Positions 44,837 through 54,667 of a stretch of DNA of 64,000 bases are shown here, one piece after another (within the stretch, counting starts at the first letter, position 1; each line of letters begins with the position of its first letter). The notes below the pieces were generated by a model. The model was not told the DNA's origin, did no database searches, and saw only the letters and a program-made list of their open reading frames with translations. The DNA is from Paracoccus aminovorans (GTDB lineage: Bacteria; Pseudomonadota; Alphaproteobacteria; Rhodobacterales; Rhodobacteraceae). The translations under genes were made by a program, and so were the position numbers. The DNA is taken from positions 1,381,005 through 1,445,004 of the forward strand of contig NZ_KQ955208.1 of the NCBI RefSeq assembly GCF_001546115.1, read 5' to 3'.

Positions 44837-47065
44837 TCAGTTGAACTTGTTGTCGCGCGGGAAGCCGCGCGGCGCCATGTAGCCGGTGCCCGCCCGCTTG
44901 CCCAGCCATTCGGTCAGGTCGGGCTCGGTCCTCGTGCGGCCGCCGCTTTCCTGCCAGCGCAGCCCTTCGGCCAGGGTGATGCAGATCGCATCCGACAGGC
45001 CGCCGTCCTTGTATTTCTGCAAGCGCACACCCTTGCCGCGGCCCATCTCGGGCAGCTCGTCCAAGGGGAAGACCAGCAGCTTGCGGTTGTCGCCCACCAC
45101 CGCGAGATGGTCGCCGGTCACGGGGCGGCACAGCGCGGCATCGCCATTCAGCACCTGCTTGCCGGCGCGGGTCTGCGCCAGAATGTCGGCCGCCGGCACG
45201 ATGAAGCCGTCCCCGGCCTTCGAGGCGACCAGCCAGCGCCCCTCGCGCCAGGGGAACATGGCGATCACGCCGGCGTCGTTCGGCAGGTCGATCATCAGCC
45301 GCAGGGGCTCGCCCATGCCGCGGCCGCCGGGCAGGTTGTTGGCCGGCAGGGTATAGAAGCGGCCGTTGGCGCCGAAGACCATCAGCTTGTCGGTGGTCTC
45401 GGCATGGAAGGCCATGAAGGGGCCGTCGCCGTCCTTGAACTTGACCTCGGCATCCAGCGGCTGGTGGCCCTTCATGGCGCGGATCCAGCCCATCTTGGAC
45501 AGGATCACCGTGACCGGCTCGCGCTCGATCATCGAATCCATGTCGATCTCGGCCACCTCGCCGGCCTCGCCGATCTCTGTGCGGCGCTGGCCACCGGGGG
45601 CGGACTTGCCGAATTTCGTCCGCGTCTCGCGCAATTCGCCGGCGATGCGGCCCCATTGCGCCGATTCGTCGGCGAGCATCGCCATCAGCTCGGCCCGCTC
45701 GGCGGTCAGGGTCTCGTGCTCGGTGCGCAGCTCCATTTCCTCGAGCCGGCGCAAGGCGCGCAGGCGCATGTTCAGGATCGCCTCGACCTGCACCTCGGAC
45801 AGCCGGAACTCGGCCATCATCACCGCCTTGGGCTCGTCTTCGTGGCGGATGATCTCGATCACCCGGTCGAGGTTCAGGAAGGCGATCATGTAGCCCTCCA
45901 GCACCTCCAGCCGCGCCGCGATCTTGTCCAGCCGGTGGTTCGAGCGGCGCAAGAGCACCTCGCGCCGATGGTCGAGGAAGGCGCGCAGCACCTCTTTCAG
46001 CGAGCAGACCTTGGGCACGCGGCCGTCGATCAGCACGTTCATGTTCAGGCCGAAGCGCACTTCCAGGTCGCTGACCCGGAACAGCGCCGCCATCAGCTGC
46101 TCGGGGTCCACGGCGCGGGTGCGCGGCTCCAGCACGATGCGGATGTCCTCGGCCGATTCGTCGCGGACATCGGCCAGGATCGGCACCTTCTTCAGCTGGA
46201 TCACCTCGGCCAGCCGCTCGATCAGCTTGGATTTCTGCACCTGATAGGGGATCTCGGTCACGACCACCTGCCAGTTGCCGCGGCCCAGGTCCTCGACCGA
46301 CCAGCGCGCGCGCAGGCGCAGGCTGCCGCGGCCGGTGCGGTAGGCCTCGGCGATCACCTCGCGCGATTCGACCAGCACGCCGCCGGTCGGGAAATCCGGG
46401 CCGGGAATGATGGAAACCAGCGTCTCGTCGCGGGCATCCGGCGCCTTGATCAGATGCAGGCAGGCGTCGATGACCTCGTGCAGGTTATGCGGCGGCACGT
46501 TGGTCGCCATGCCGACGGCGATGCCCGAGGCGCCGTTGCAGAGCAGGTTCGGAAAGGCCGCGGGCAGCACGATGGGCTCTTCCAGCGTGCCGTCGTAATT
46601 CGGGCGGAAATCGACCGCATTCTCGGCCAAGCCCTCCATCAGCGCCTCGGCGGCGGCGGTCAGACGGGCCTCGGTATAGCGGCTGGCGGCAGGGTTGTCG
46701 CCGTCGATATTGCCGAAATTGCCCTGCCCGTCCACCAGCGGATAGCGCATGGCGAAGGGCTGGGCGAGGCGCGCCATGGCGTCATAGATCGCCGCGTCGC
46801 CGTGGGGGTGATAGTTGCCCATCACGTCGCCGCTGATCTTGGCCGACTTGCGGAACGCGCCGCTGGGCGACAGCCGCAGCTCGCGCATGGCGAACAGGAT
46901 GCGGCGATGCACCGGCTTCAGCCCGTCGCGGGCATCGGGCAGCGCCCGGTTCATGATCGTCGACAGCGCATAGGTCAGGTAGCGCTCGCCGATGGCGCGC
47001 GACAGCGGCTCGGAGCTGGTCTGATCGGGCTGAACCGGATCGGAGGTGTTCGGATCGTCTGACAT
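44837..47065 (-). CDS. parC: DNA topoisomerase IV subunit A
   Basis: 742 residues; ParC cleaves DNA to decatenate chromosomes with ParE. The winged-helix region has [20 protein letters not shown] and [20 protein letters not shown], and the active-site tyrosine is in [11 protein letters not shown]. The shorter C-terminal beta-propeller and the absence of a GyrA box indicate ParC rather than GyrA. I use the ATG at 47065; a TTG at 47074 would add three residues. Confidence 0.93.
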   Translation of the reverse strand: MSDDPNTSDPVQPDQTSSEPLSRAIGERYLTYALSTIMNRALPDARDGLKPVHRRILFAMRELRLSPSGAFRKSAKISGDVMGNYHPHGDAAIYDAMARLAQPFAMRYPLVDGQGNFGNIDGDNPAASRYTEARLTAAAEALMEGLAENAVDFRPNYDGTLEEPIVLPAAFPNLLCNGASGIAVGMATNVPPHNLHEVIDACLHLIKAPDARDETLVSIIPGPDFPTGGVLVESREVIAEAYRTGRGSLRLRARWSVEDLGRGNWQVVVTEIPYQVQKSKLIERLAEVIQLKKVPILADVRDESAEDIRIVLEPRTRAVDPEQLMAALFRVSDLEVRFGLNMNVLIDGRVPKVCSLKEVLRAFLDHRREVLLRRSNHRLDKIAARLEVLEGYMIAFLNLDRVIEIIRHEDEPKAVMMAEFRLSEVQVEAILNMRLRALRRLEEMELRTEHETLTAERAELMAMLADESAQWGRIAGELRETRTKFGKSAPGGQRRTEIGEAGEVAEIDMDSMIEREPVTVILSKMGWIRAMKGHQPLDAEVKFKDGDGPFMAFHAETTDKLMVFGANGRFYTLPANNLPGGRGMGEPLRLMIDLPNDAGVIAMFPWREGRWLVASKAGDGFIVPAADILAQTRAGKQVLNGDAALCRPVTGDHLAVVGDNRKLLVFPLDELPEMGRGKGVRLQKYKDGGLSDAICITLAEGLRWQESGGRTRTEPDLTEWLGKRAGTGYMAPRGFPRDNKFN

Positions 47066-47166
47066 GGCCGACAAATAGGCCCGCCGCCGGCGCCGGTCCA
47101 GCCGGAAATGCGCGGCTTGCGCGAAGCCCCGCCATGCCCCAGAACAGCCGCAAAACCGGAGGCGCG

Positions 47167-47982
47167 ATGAAGACCGTCCTGATCACCGGCTGCTCCTCGG
47201 GCATCGGCCTCGACGCGGCGCATCACCTGCGCGACCGCGGCTGGCGGGTGATCCCGACCTGCCGCCGCGAGACGGATCTGGAGGCCCGCCGTGCCGAGGG
47301 CTTCCAGCCCCTGCACCTGGAACTGGCCGATGAGGACAGCGTGGCCCGCTGCGCCGAGGCGGCAGCGGCGCAGGGCGTGACGGCGCTGGTCAACAATGCC
47401 GCCTTCGCCATTCCCGGCGCCGCCGAGGACCTGCCGCGCGGCGCCCTGCGCGCGATCTTCGAGGCGAATCTGTTCGGCACCCACGACCTGACCACGCGGC
47501 TGATCCCGCATTTCCGCACGCAGGGCGGGCGGGTGGTGAATATCTCCTCCGTGCTGGGGCTGGTCGGCATCCCCTGGCGCGGCGCCTATGTGGCGACGAA
47601 ATTCGCGCTGGAAGGGCTGACCGACGTGCTGCGCGTCGAGATGGCCGACACGCCGGTCAAAGTCGTGCTGATCGAGCCCGGCCCCATCGGCACGAAGATC
47701 CGCCTGAACTCGATCCCGCATTTCGAGCGGTGGATCGACTGGCGCGCCAGCCCGCGCCGCGCCCAGTACGAAGCCAGCCTGCTGAAACGGCTCTATGAAC
47801 CGGCGGCAAAGAAGGATCGCTTCGAGCTGCCGCCCCGCGCCGTCAGCGAAAGGATTGCGCTGGCGCTGGAATCGGCGAACCCGCGCCCGCGCTATTACGT
47901 CACCACGCCCACGCATGTCTCGGGCATCGGCCGGCGGCTGCTTTCGACGCGCGCACTGGACTGGTTCGCGCGGCGCAGCTAG
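47167..47982 (+). CDS. Short-chain dehydrogenase/reductase
   Basis: 271 residues; classical SDR with NAD(P)-binding GCSSGIG (8-14), NNAA (about 76-79), serines near 127-128 and Y141/K145 in the YxxxK of [11 protein letters not shown]. The substrate is unknown; the first 200 residues resemble SDRs acting on sterol- or lipid-like alcohols, but this is weak. GGAGG upstream fixes the ATG at 47167 over 47134. Confidence 0.85.
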   Translation: MKTVLITGCSSGIGLDAAHHLRDRGWRVIPTCRRETDLEARRAEGFQPLHLELADEDSVARCAEAAAAQGVTALVNNAAFAIPGAAEDLPRGALRAIFEANLFGTHDLTTRLIPHFRTQGGRVVNISSVLGLVGIPWRGAYVATKFALEGLTDVLRVEMADTPVKVVLIEPGPIGTKIRLNSIPHFERWIDWRASPRRAQYEASLLKRLYEPAAKKDRFELPPRAVSERIALALESANPRPRYYVTTPTHVSGIGRRLLSTRALDWFARRS

Positions 47983-48007
47983 TGTCACCGCCGAAAAGGG
48001 GCCCGCG

Positions 48008-48208
48008 ATGCGAAACGATCCGCTGTTCTACCTGCTGGTGATCTGCTGCCTCGCGGTGGTGGTGATCCTCGCCACCGGCATCGGCGGCTTCGCCAAGGGC
48101 GGCGAGTTCAACCGCAAGCACGGCAACCGCATGATGCGCTGGCGCATCATCGCCCAGGCCGTCGCCATCGCGGTCTTCCTGCTGTACCTCTGGGCCCGCA
48201 GCAAGTGA
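48008..48208 (+). CDS. Twin-transmembrane small protein (HIG1-like)
   Basis: 66 residues with two membrane helices (PLFYLLVICCLAVVVILATG and IIAQAVAIAVFLLYLWA) joined by a charged loop with FAKGGEFNRKHGNRMMRWRI, resembling the bacterial HIG_1_N/twin-TM family. This gene commonly precedes the PduO-type adenosyltransferase, as here. Its function is unproven; a link to respiratory complexes is inference from mitochondrial HIG1. Confidence 0.75.
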   Translation: MRNDPLFYLLVICCLAVVVILATGIGGFAKGGEFNRKHGNRMMRWRIIAQAVAIAVFLLYLWARSK

Positions 48209-48221
48209 TGGGGAGCAAGTG

Positions 48222-48794
48222 ATGGTCGTCCTGAACAAGATCTATACCCGCACCGGCGACAAGGGCGAGACCGCGCTCTCGAACGGCGAGCGCGTGCCCA
48301 AGGATTCGCTGCGGGTCGAGGCCTACGGCACCGTGGACGAGCTGAACGCCACGCTGGGCCTGGCGCGGCTGCACGCGACGGGCGCGCTGGCCGAACGCAT
48401 CGCGGTGATCCAGAACGACCTGTTCGACCTTGGCGCCGACCTGTCGCGCCCGCGCATGGAAGAGGACGCCGAGGCGCCCTATCCCGTGCTGCGCATCATC
48501 GACGCCCAGGTCACGCGGCTGGAAGCGGAAATCGACGCGATGAACGCCGATCTGTCGCCGCTGCGCAGCTTCATCCTGCCCGGCGGCAGCGCGCTTTCGG
48601 CGCATCTGCACCTGTCGCGCACCGTGGCGCGCCGTGCGGAACGCGCCGCCGTGACGCTTTCGGCCGCCGAGGGCGCCAATCCGGCCGCCGTGAAATATCT
48701 CAATCGCCTGTCGGACTGGCTGTTCGTGGCGGGGCGCGTCGCCAATGAAAACGGCGCGCAGGATATCCTGTGGGTTCCAGGAGCCAGCCGTTAG
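48222..48794 (+). CDS. Cob(I)alamin adenosyltransferase, PduO/MMAB type
   Basis: 190 residues: KIYTRTGDKGETALSNGERV, VEAYGTVDELNATLGLAR, FILPGGSALSAHLHLSRTVARRAER-type and YLNRLSDWLFVAGRVAN blocks define the PduO-type ATR, which makes adenosylcobalamin for B12-dependent mutases. It is unrelated in fold to CobO at 29446. GGAG six bases before 48222 supports this ATG. The sequence AGCAAGTGATGG occurs twice across the boundary with the preceding gene. Confidence 0.92.
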   Translation: MVVLNKIYTRTGDKGETALSNGERVPKDSLRVEAYGTVDELNATLGLARLHATGALAERIAVIQNDLFDLGADLSRPRMEEDAEAPYPVLRIIDAQVTRLEAEIDAMNADLSPLRSFILPGGSALSAHLHLSRTVARRAERAAVTLSAAEGANPAAVKYLNRLSDWLFVAGRVANENGAQDILWVPGASR

Positions 48795-48819
48795 CGGCAA
48801 CGTCGGGGAATGAAAATGT

Positions 48820-48843
48820 AACGACACGTCCTGGTCGTTTTTC
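48820..48843 (+). terminator. Rho-independent terminator after the adenosyltransferase gene
   Basis: AACGAC, loop ACGTCCTG, GTCGTT, then TTT; 25 bases after the stop. Confidence 0.7.
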
Positions 48844-48914
48844 CCCTGTCAATGCTGTTCTCGGCCCGCTAACAAAACCCCCGAACAGGTGACGCAACCA
48901 AGGGGAAGAGGCTG

Positions 48915-49673
48915 ATGAAGGTTCTCGTGCCAGTGAAGCGCGTGATCGACTACAACGTGAAAGCCCGAGTGAAGGCTGACGGCACGGGTGTCGATCTTGC
49001 GAATGTGAAGATGTCGATGAACCCGTTCGACGAGATCGCGGTCGAGGAGGCGATCCGGCTGAAGGAGAAGGGCCAGGCCGAGGAGGTCATCGCCGTTTCC
49101 ATCGGCGTCAAGCAGGCCCAGGAGACGCTGCGCACCGCGCTGGCCATGGGCGCCGACCGGGCGATCCTGGTCGTCGCCGCCGATGACGTGCAGACCGACA
49201 TCGAGCCCTTGGCGGTGGCGAAGATCCTCGCCGCCGTGGCCAAGGCCGAGGGCACCGAGCTCATCATCGCCGGCAAGCAGGCCATCGACAACGACATGAA
49301 CGCCACCGGCCAGATGCTGGCGGCGATCCTGGGCTGGGGCCAGGCGGCCTTTGCCTCGAAGCTGGAACTCGACGGCGGCAAGGCCAAGGTCACGCGCGAG
49401 GTCGACGGCGGGCTGCAGACCATCGAGGTCGCGCTGCCGGCGGTGGTCACCGCCGACCTGCGGCTGAACGAGCCGCGCTATGCCTCGCTGCCGAACATCA
49501 TGAAGGCGAAGAAGAAACCGCTCGATGAAAAGACCCCGGGCGATTACGGCGTCGACGTCGCGCCGCGGCTGGAAGTCGTCTCGGTGCGCGAGCCCGAGGG
49601 CCGCAAGGCCGGCATCCGGGTCGGCTCGGTCGACGAGCTGGTGTCGAAACTGAAAGAAGCGGGGGTGATCTGA
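48915..49673 (+). CDS. etfB: Electron transfer flavoprotein beta subunit
   Basis: 252 residues. ETF carries electrons from acyl-CoA and other dehydrogenases to ETF-ubiquinone oxidoreductase. [60 protein letters not shown] and the [20 protein letters not shown] signature are diagnostic. It is followed directly by etfA (TGATG overlap). Confidence 0.96.
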   Translation: MKVLVPVKRVIDYNVKARVKADGTGVDLANVKMSMNPFDEIAVEEAIRLKEKGQAEEVIAVSIGVKQAQETLRTALAMGADRAILVVAADDVQTDIEPLAVAKILAAVAKAEGTELIIAGKQAIDNDMNATGQMLAAILGWGQAAFASKLELDGGKAKVTREVDGGLQTIEVALPAVVTADLRLNEPRYASLPNIMKAKKKPLDEKTPGDYGVDVAPRLEVVSVREPEGRKAGIRVGSVDELVSKLKEAGVI

Positions 49674-50599
49674 TGGCCGTTCTTCTGTTGGGTGAAGTCA
49701 CCGATGGCGCGCTGAACCGCGACGCGACCGCGAAAGCTGTTAATGCCGTCAAGGGTTTGGGCGACGTGACGGTGCTGGTGGCGGGCGCGCAGGCGCAAGC
49801 CGCCGCGGCCGAGGCCGCGACGATCGCCGGCATCTCGAAGGTGCTGGTGGCGGAGAATGCGCTCTACGGCCACCGCCTGGCCGAGCCGACCGCGGCGCTG
49901 ATCGTGGGCCTCGCCGGCGACTACAGCCACATCGCCGCGCCGGCGACGACCGATGCCAAGAACATCCTGCCCCGCGTCGCGGCGCTCTTGGACGTGATGG
50001 TGCTGTCGGATGTCTCGGCGGTGATCGACGCCGACACCTTCGAGCGCCCGATCTATGCCGGCAACGCCATCCAGGTGGTGCGCTCGAAGGACGCGAAAAA
50101 GGTCTTCACCCTGCGCACGGCCAGCTTCGACGCGGCCGGCGACGGCGGTTCGGCCGCGGTCTCCGACGCGGCGCCGGCGGCCGATCCCGGGCTGTCGAGC
50201 TGGATCTCGGACGAGGTGGCGCAATCGGACCGCCCCGAGCTGACCTCGGCCAGGCGCGTGGTCTCGGGCGGGCGCGGCGTCGGCTCGAAGGAAAGCTTCG
50301 CGGTGATCGAGGCGCTGGCCGACAAGCTCGGCGCCGCGGTGGGTGCCTCGCGCGCGGCGGTGGACTCGGGCTATGCGCCGAACGACTGGCAGGTCGGGCA
50401 GACCGGCAAGGTGGTAGCGCCGGAACTTTACGTCGCGGTCGGCATCTCGGGCGCGATCCAGCACCTGGCCGGGATGAAGGATTCGAAGGTGATCGTGGCG
50501 ATCAACAAGGACGAGGAGGCGCCGATCTTCCAGATCGCCGACTACGGCCTGGTCGGAGACCTGTTCACAACCGTCCCGGAACTCACAGGGAAGCTCTGA
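49673..50599 (+). CDS. etfA: Electron transfer flavoprotein alpha subunit
   Basis: 308 residues; FAD-binding partner of EtfB. The C-terminal FAD domain includes [54 protein letters not shown] and [20 protein letters not shown]. The position before a 3-hydroxyacyl-CoA dehydrogenase fits beta-oxidation or polyhydroxybutyrate metabolism. It is followed by a composite repeat and a strong terminator. Confidence 0.96.
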   Translation: MAVLLLGEVTDGALNRDATAKAVNAVKGLGDVTVLVAGAQAQAAAAEAATIAGISKVLVAENALYGHRLAEPTAALIVGLAGDYSHIAAPATTDAKNILPRVAALLDVMVLSDVSAVIDADTFERPIYAGNAIQVVRSKDAKKVFTLRTASFDAAGDGGSAAVSDAAPAADPGLSSWISDEVAQSDRPELTSARRVVSGGRGVGSKESFAVIEALADKLGAAVGASRAAVDSGYAPNDWQVGQTGKVVAPELYVAVGISGAIQHLAGMKDSKVIVAINKDEEAPIFQIADYGLVGDLFTTVPELTGKL

Positions 50600-50602
50600 A
50601 CG

Positions 50603-50688
50603 CTTCACCGTTTCGACAAATACTCCGGGGGGAGCGCCTTGCGCGTCCCATCGAGGGACGCACAAGGCGCGGGGGGCAGAGCCCCCCA
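50603..50688 (-). repeat. Composite palindromic intergenic repeat, copy 1
   Basis: Three modules in order: variant B motif (CACCGTTTC...AAATACTCC), a 16-pair stem with one mismatch (50634-50649 with 50655-50670) around loop ATCGA, and the small hairpin GGGGGGC-AGA-GCCCCCC (50671-50687). An inverted copy with the same order of modules lies at 51674-51755 on the other side of the next gene. Confidence 0.85.
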
Positions 50689-50707
50689 ACCGCCCTGGAA
50701 AAGACGC

Positions 50708-50738
50708 AAACCGCCCGGGCCCCGGCCCGGGCGGTTTT
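50708..50738. terminator. Strong terminator after etfA
   Basis: AAACCGCCCGGGC / GCCCGGGCGGTTT, a 13-pair perfect stem with loop CCCG and flanking A/T runs. Confidence 0.92.
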
Positions 50739-50798
50739 CCATTGAACAGCCCTGACCTTCTGCCTATCGTCCCGGCTGACCGACGAAAGGGGCAGTTC

Positions 50799-51674
50799 AT
50801 GGCGATTCAATCGGTGGGCATAATCGGCGCCGGACAGATGGGCAATGGCATCGCGCATGTCTTCGCCTTGGCCGGATATGACGTGCTGATGACCGACATC
50901 TCGCGCGAGGCGCTGGACAAGGCCGTGGCGCTGATCGACCACAACCTCGAGCGCCAGGTCAGCCGCGGCAAGATCTCGGCCGAGGACAAGGCCGCCGCCA
51001 TGAAGCGCATCGCGACCACCATGACCCTGACCGACGTCGGCCAGACCGACCTGGTGATCGAGGCCGCGACCGAGCGCGAGACCGTCAAGCAGGCGATCTT
51101 CGAGGACCTGCTGCCGCATCTGAAGCCGAACACCATCCTGACCTCGAACACCTCCTCGATCTCGATCACCCGGCTGGCCAGCCGCACCGACCGACCGGAA
51201 CGCTTCATGGGCTTCCATTTCATGAATCCGGTCCCGGTCATGCAGCTGGTCGAGCTGATCCGCGGCATCGCCACCGACGAGGCCACCTACAAGACCTTGG
51301 TCGAGGTGGTGGAAAAGATCGGCAAGACCTCGGCCAGCGCCGAGGATTTCCCGGCCTTCATCGTCAACCGCATCCTGATGCCGATGATCAACGAGGCGGT
51401 CTATACGCTTTACGAGGGCGTCGGCTCGGTCAAATCCATCGACCAGTCGATGAAGCTGGGCGCGAACCACCCGATGGGCCCGCTGGAACTGGCGGATTTC
51501 ATCGGCCTCGATACCTGCCTGGCGATCATGAACGTGCTGCACGAGGGGCTGGCGGATACCAAGTATCGTCCCTGCCCCCTGCTGGTGAAATATGTCGAGG
51601 CCGGCTGGCTGGGCCGCAAGACCGGGCGCGGCTTCTACGACTATTCGGGCGAAGAGCCGGTTCCGACGCGGTAG
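50799..51674 (+). CDS. hbd: 3-hydroxybutyryl-CoA dehydrogenase
   Basis: 291 residues. NAD-binding [20 protein letters not shown] at the N-terminus, the catalytic histidine in [17 protein letters not shown], and the C-terminal [20 protein letters not shown] and [20 protein letters not shown] identify the short HAD family acting on 3-hydroxybutyryl-CoA. AAAGGGG before 50799 sets the start. It follows etfBA after a terminator, so it has its own promoter; composite repeats sit on both sides. Confidence 0.94.
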   Translation: MAIQSVGIIGAGQMGNGIAHVFALAGYDVLMTDISREALDKAVALIDHNLERQVSRGKISAEDKAAAMKRIATTMTLTDVGQTDLVIEAATERETVKQAIFEDLLPHLKPNTILTSNTSSISITRLASRTDRPERFMGFHFMNPVPVMQLVELIRGIATDEATYKTLVEVVEKIGKTSASAEDFPAFIVNRILMPMINEAVYTLYEGVGSVKSIDQSMKLGANHPMGPLELADFIGLDTCLAIMNVLHEGLADTKYRPCPLLVKYVEAGWLGRKTGRGFYDYSGEEPVPTR

Positions 51675-51755
51675 GGGGGCTCTGCCCCCACGCCTCGGTC
51701 GCCCCTCGATGGGGCGTCCGAGGCGTTCCCCCGGGATATTTGCGCAAGAAAGAAG
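51674..51755 (+). repeat. Composite palindromic intergenic repeat, copy 2 (inverted)
   Basis: Reading the minus strand gives the same module order as copy 1: TATTTG motif (51733-51755), a 15-pair stem with one mismatch (51691-51705 with 51711-51725) around loop ATCGA, then GGGGGC-AGA-GCCCCC (51674-51689). It begins at the last base of the hbd stop and ends one base before the plsY stop. Confidence 0.85.
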
Positions 51756-51756
51756 A

Positions 51757-52341
51757 TCAGGCCTTCTTGCCGATCCTGGGCTCGGTGCCGGCGAGGATGC
51801 GGCGGATATTGGCGTGGTGGCGGACCAGGATCAGCACCGCCATGAAACCGGTGACCGCCGCCATGCGCGGCCCGTCCAGCCACCAGGCCAGCGCCGGTGT
51901 CAGCACCGCTGCGACCAGCGCCGAGAGCGACGAGATGCGCGACACCGCCGCCGTAAGCAGCCAGATCACGCAGGCCGCCAACCCCAGCCGCCAGTCGAGC
52001 GCCAGGATCGTGCCAAGGAAGGTGGCGACGCCCTTGCCGCCCCGGAACCCCAGCCAGACCGGGAACAGGTGACCCAGGAAGGCCGCCGCGCCCGCGACCA
52101 GCGCCGCATCCGGCCCGGCGAGCCAGCGCGCCAGCAGCACGGCGATGGCGCCCTTGCCGCTATCCAGAAGCAGCGTCGCCAGCGCCGCCGGCTTGTTGCC
52201 GGTGCGCAGCACGTTCGTCGCGCCGATATTGCCCGAGCCGATCCGGCGCAGGTCGCCCAGGCCCAACGCCCGGGTGATGACGATGCCGAAAGGGATCGAC
52301 CCCAGCAGATAGCCGACGACGGCCCAGAGGATCAGGCTCAT
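51757..52341 (-). CDS. plsY: Acyl-phosphate:glycerol-3-phosphate acyltransferase PlsY
   Basis: 194 residues, five membrane helices. PlsY acylates glycerol 3-phosphate from acyl phosphate in phospholipid synthesis. GYLLGSIPFGIVITRALGLG, the RRIGSGNIGATNVLRTGNK motif, LGHLFPVWLGFRGGKGVATF and ILVRHHANIRRIL are diagnostic. The ATG at 52341 overlaps the stop of the upstream pyrX by four bases. Confidence 0.95.
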   Translation of the reverse strand: MSLILWAVVGYLLGSIPFGIVITRALGLGDLRRIGSGNIGATNVLRTGNKPAALATLLLDSGKGAIAVLLARWLAGPDAALVAGAAAFLGHLFPVWLGFRGGKGVATFLGTILALDWRLGLAACVIWLLTAAVSRISSLSALVAAVLTPALAWWLDGPRMAAVTGFMAVLILVRHHANIRRILAGTEPRIGKKA

Positions 52342-53609
52342 GCCGCGCCTCCGAACACCCGCCGGCCGCCGACCCAAGTGCCCAGCACCCGACCCTGCAT
52401 CCGCGCGCCGTCGAAGGGGGTGTTCTTCGACTTCGACAAGAGCGTGAAGCGGTCCAGCACGAAGGGCGCCTCGGGGTCGAACAGCACCAGGTCGGCCGGC
52501 GCACCCGGCGCCAGCCGGCCGGCATCGAGGCCGAGCCGCCGCGCCGGGTTCAGCGCCATGGCCCGCCACAGCTGCGGCAGGCTCAGCCCGCCGGCGTGGT
52601 AGAGCCGCATCGCCGCCGGCAGTAGCGTCTGCAGCCCGACCGCGCCGGGTGCGGCCTCGGCAAAGGGCAGGCGCTTGCTTTCCTCGTCCTGCGGGGTGTG
52701 GAAGCTCGCGATGACGTCGATCAGCCCCTCGGCCACCGCCTCGACCATGGCCATGCGGTCGTCCTCGGACCGCAACGGTGGGGTGAAGCGGAAGAAGGTG
52801 CGATAGCCGCCGACGTCGTATTCGTTCAGCGTCAGGTGGTGGATCGAGGTGCCGGCACTGACGTCCAGCCCCGCCTCGCGCGCACGCCGCAACGCCGGCA
52901 GGCTGGCCGCGACGGTGATCTGGTCGGCGTGATAGCGCGCGCCCGTCATCGCGACCAGCGACAGGTCGCGGTCGAGCCCCATCACCTCGGCCATGGCCGA
53001 GACCGCCGGCAGTCCGTAGAGCGAGGCGAACTTTCCGGAGGTCGCCGCCGCGCCCTTCGACAGGCCCGGCTCCTGCGGATGGCCGACGATCAGCGCGCCA
53101 AGGCCGCGGGCATAGGTCATGCAGCGCGACATCAGCCTTGTATCGGCCACGACCCGCACGCCATCGGTAAAGGCCACGGCGCCGGCGTCCTGCAGGAAGC
53201 CCATCTCGACCATCTCGCGGCCCTGGCGGCCCTTGGTCAGGGCGGCCATGTGGCGGATGTTGACCGGCGCGTCGGCGGCGCGGCGGGTGGCGAATTCCAG
53301 CGATTCCGGCGCATCGACCGGCGGCAGCGTATCCGGCCGGGCGATGACCGTGGTCACGCCGCCGGCCGCCGCCGCCAGGCCCGCCGAGCGGAAGCTTTCC
53401 TTGTGCCGCTCGCCCGGTTCGCCGATCTTCACGCCCCAGTCGACCAGCCCCGGCGCCAGGTGCCTGCCGCCGCAATCGACCAGCTCGGCGCCGGCGGGCG
53501 CCTCGGCCCCCACCGCCTCGATGCGCCCGTCGCGCAGGGTCAAGGTGGCCTCCTCGACGGCCAGCGCCTCGGGGTCGACCAGGCGGGCGTTCTGGAAATG
53601 CAGGATCAT
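52338..53609 (-). CDS. pyrX: Dihydroorotase-like protein lacking catalytic residues (PyrX/PyrC')
   Basis: 423-residue amidohydrolase-fold protein, overlapping pyrB by four bases. In active class I dihydroorotases the first metal site reads DxHxHLREPG; here it is D57-W-G-V-K-I-G-E-P-G, losing both histidines and the substrate arginine. The late TDHAPH motif reads SFHTPQ (F303 for Asp). D149, H177 and H257 remain. Such PyrC' proteins are non-catalytic scaffolds for aspartate transcarbamoylase, so an active dihydroorotase should be encoded elsewhere. Confidence 0.88.
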   Translation of the reverse strand: MILHFQNARLVDPEALAVEEATLTLRDGRIEAVGAEAPAGAELVDCGGRHLAPGLVDWGVKIGEPGERHKESFRSAGLAAAAGGVTTVIARPDTLPPVDAPESLEFATRRAADAPVNIRHMAALTKGRQGREMVEMGFLQDAGAVAFTDGVRVVADTRLMSRCMTYARGLGALIVGHPQEPGLSKGAAATSGKFASLYGLPAVSAMAEVMGLDRDLSLVAMTGARYHADQITVAASLPALRRAREAGLDVSAGTSIHHLTLNEYDVGGYRTFFRFTPPLRSEDDRMAMVEAVAEGLIDVIASFHTPQDEESKRLPFAEAAPGAVGLQTLLPAAMRLYHAGGLSLPQLWRAMALNPARRLGLDAGRLAPGAPADLVLFDPEAPFVLDRFTLLSKSKNTPFDGARMQGRVLGTWVGGRRVFGGAA

Positions 53610-54565
53610 GCCATCATCTCCGAGGCCTTGGCGCCGCGCTCGGCGCGCAGGTTCCGCGCCAGCAGGTCCATCGCGGCCATGCGCACGGCGACGCCCATCT
53701 CGACCTGGTCCTGGATCACGGAACGGTTGATGTCGTCTGCGATGGTGCCGTCGATCTCGACGCCGCGGTTCATCGGGCCCGGATGCATGACGATGGCATC
53801 GGGTGCGGCCAGCGCCAGCTTCTCGGCATCCAGCCCCCAGCGGTGGTAATATTCCCGCTCGGACGGGATGAAGCCGCCGTCCATGCGTTCCTTCTGCAAG
53901 CGCAGCATCATCACCACATCGGCGCCCTTCAGCCCCTCGCGCATGTCCTCATAGACCTCGCAGCCCCAATCCGCCGCGCCCGAGGGCATCAGCGTCGCCG
54001 GCCCGACCAGCCGCAGCCGGTTCTCCATCTTGCCGAGCAGGAACAGGTTCGAGCGCGCGACCCGGCTATGCGCGATGTCGCCGCAGATCGCCACGGTCAG
54101 CCGGTGCAGCCGGCCCTTGGCGCGGCGGATGGTCAGCCCGTCCAGCAGCGCCTGGGTCGGATGCTCGTGCCGCCCGTCGCCCGCATTGATGACGGCGCAA
54201 TTCACCTTCTGCGCCAGCAGATCGACCGCGCCCGAATCCGGGTGGCGCACCACCAGCAGGTCCGGGTGCATGGCGTTCAGCGTCAGGGCGGTGTCGATCA
54301 GCGTCTCGCCCTTTTTCACCGAGGAATTCTGCATCGCCATGTTCATCACGTCGGCGCCCAGCCGCTTGCCGGCCAGTTCGAAGCTCGACTGCGTGCGGGT
54401 CGAGTTCTCGAAGAACATGTTGATCTGGGTCATGCCTTCCAGCGCGTCGGAATGCTTCACCGTGCGGCGGTTCAGCGCGACGTAATTCTCGGCCAGGTCG
54501 AGCAGCGTGGTGATTTCGGCCGGGGCGAGAGGCTCGATCCCCAGAAGATGGCGGGCGCGGAACAT
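53606..54565 (-). CDS. pyrB: Aspartate carbamoyltransferase catalytic subunit
   Basis: 319 residues; makes carbamoyl aspartate in pyrimidine synthesis. Carbamoyl-phosphate motif [39 protein letters not shown] and [13 protein letters not shown] are present. No pyrI is nearby; the class with PyrC'-like partners forms dodecamers. Divergent from cobA with a 100-base gap. Confidence 0.95.
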   Translation of the reverse strand: MFRARHLLGIEPLAPAEITTLLDLAENYVALNRRTVKHSDALEGMTQINMFFENSTRTQSSFELAGKRLGADVMNMAMQNSSVKKGETLIDTALTLNAMHPDLLVVRHPDSGAVDLLAQKVNCAVINAGDGRHEHPTQALLDGLTIRRAKGRLHRLTVAICGDIAHSRVARSNLFLLGKMENRLRLVGPATLMPSGAADWGCEVYEDMREGLKGADVVMMLRLQKERMDGGFIPSEREYYHRWGLDAEKLALAAPDAIVMHPGPMNRGVEIDGTIADDINRSVIQDQVEMGVAVRMAAMDLLARNLRAERGAKASEMMA

Positions 54566-54667
54566 GGCATGGATCCCCCGGATGCGGTCGCGCCCTCTAT
54601 GGCAAATGCGCGGTCACCCGGCAAGCAGCCCCTTGCCAATACGCGGATTTTGCCGCATCGCGGAGCC

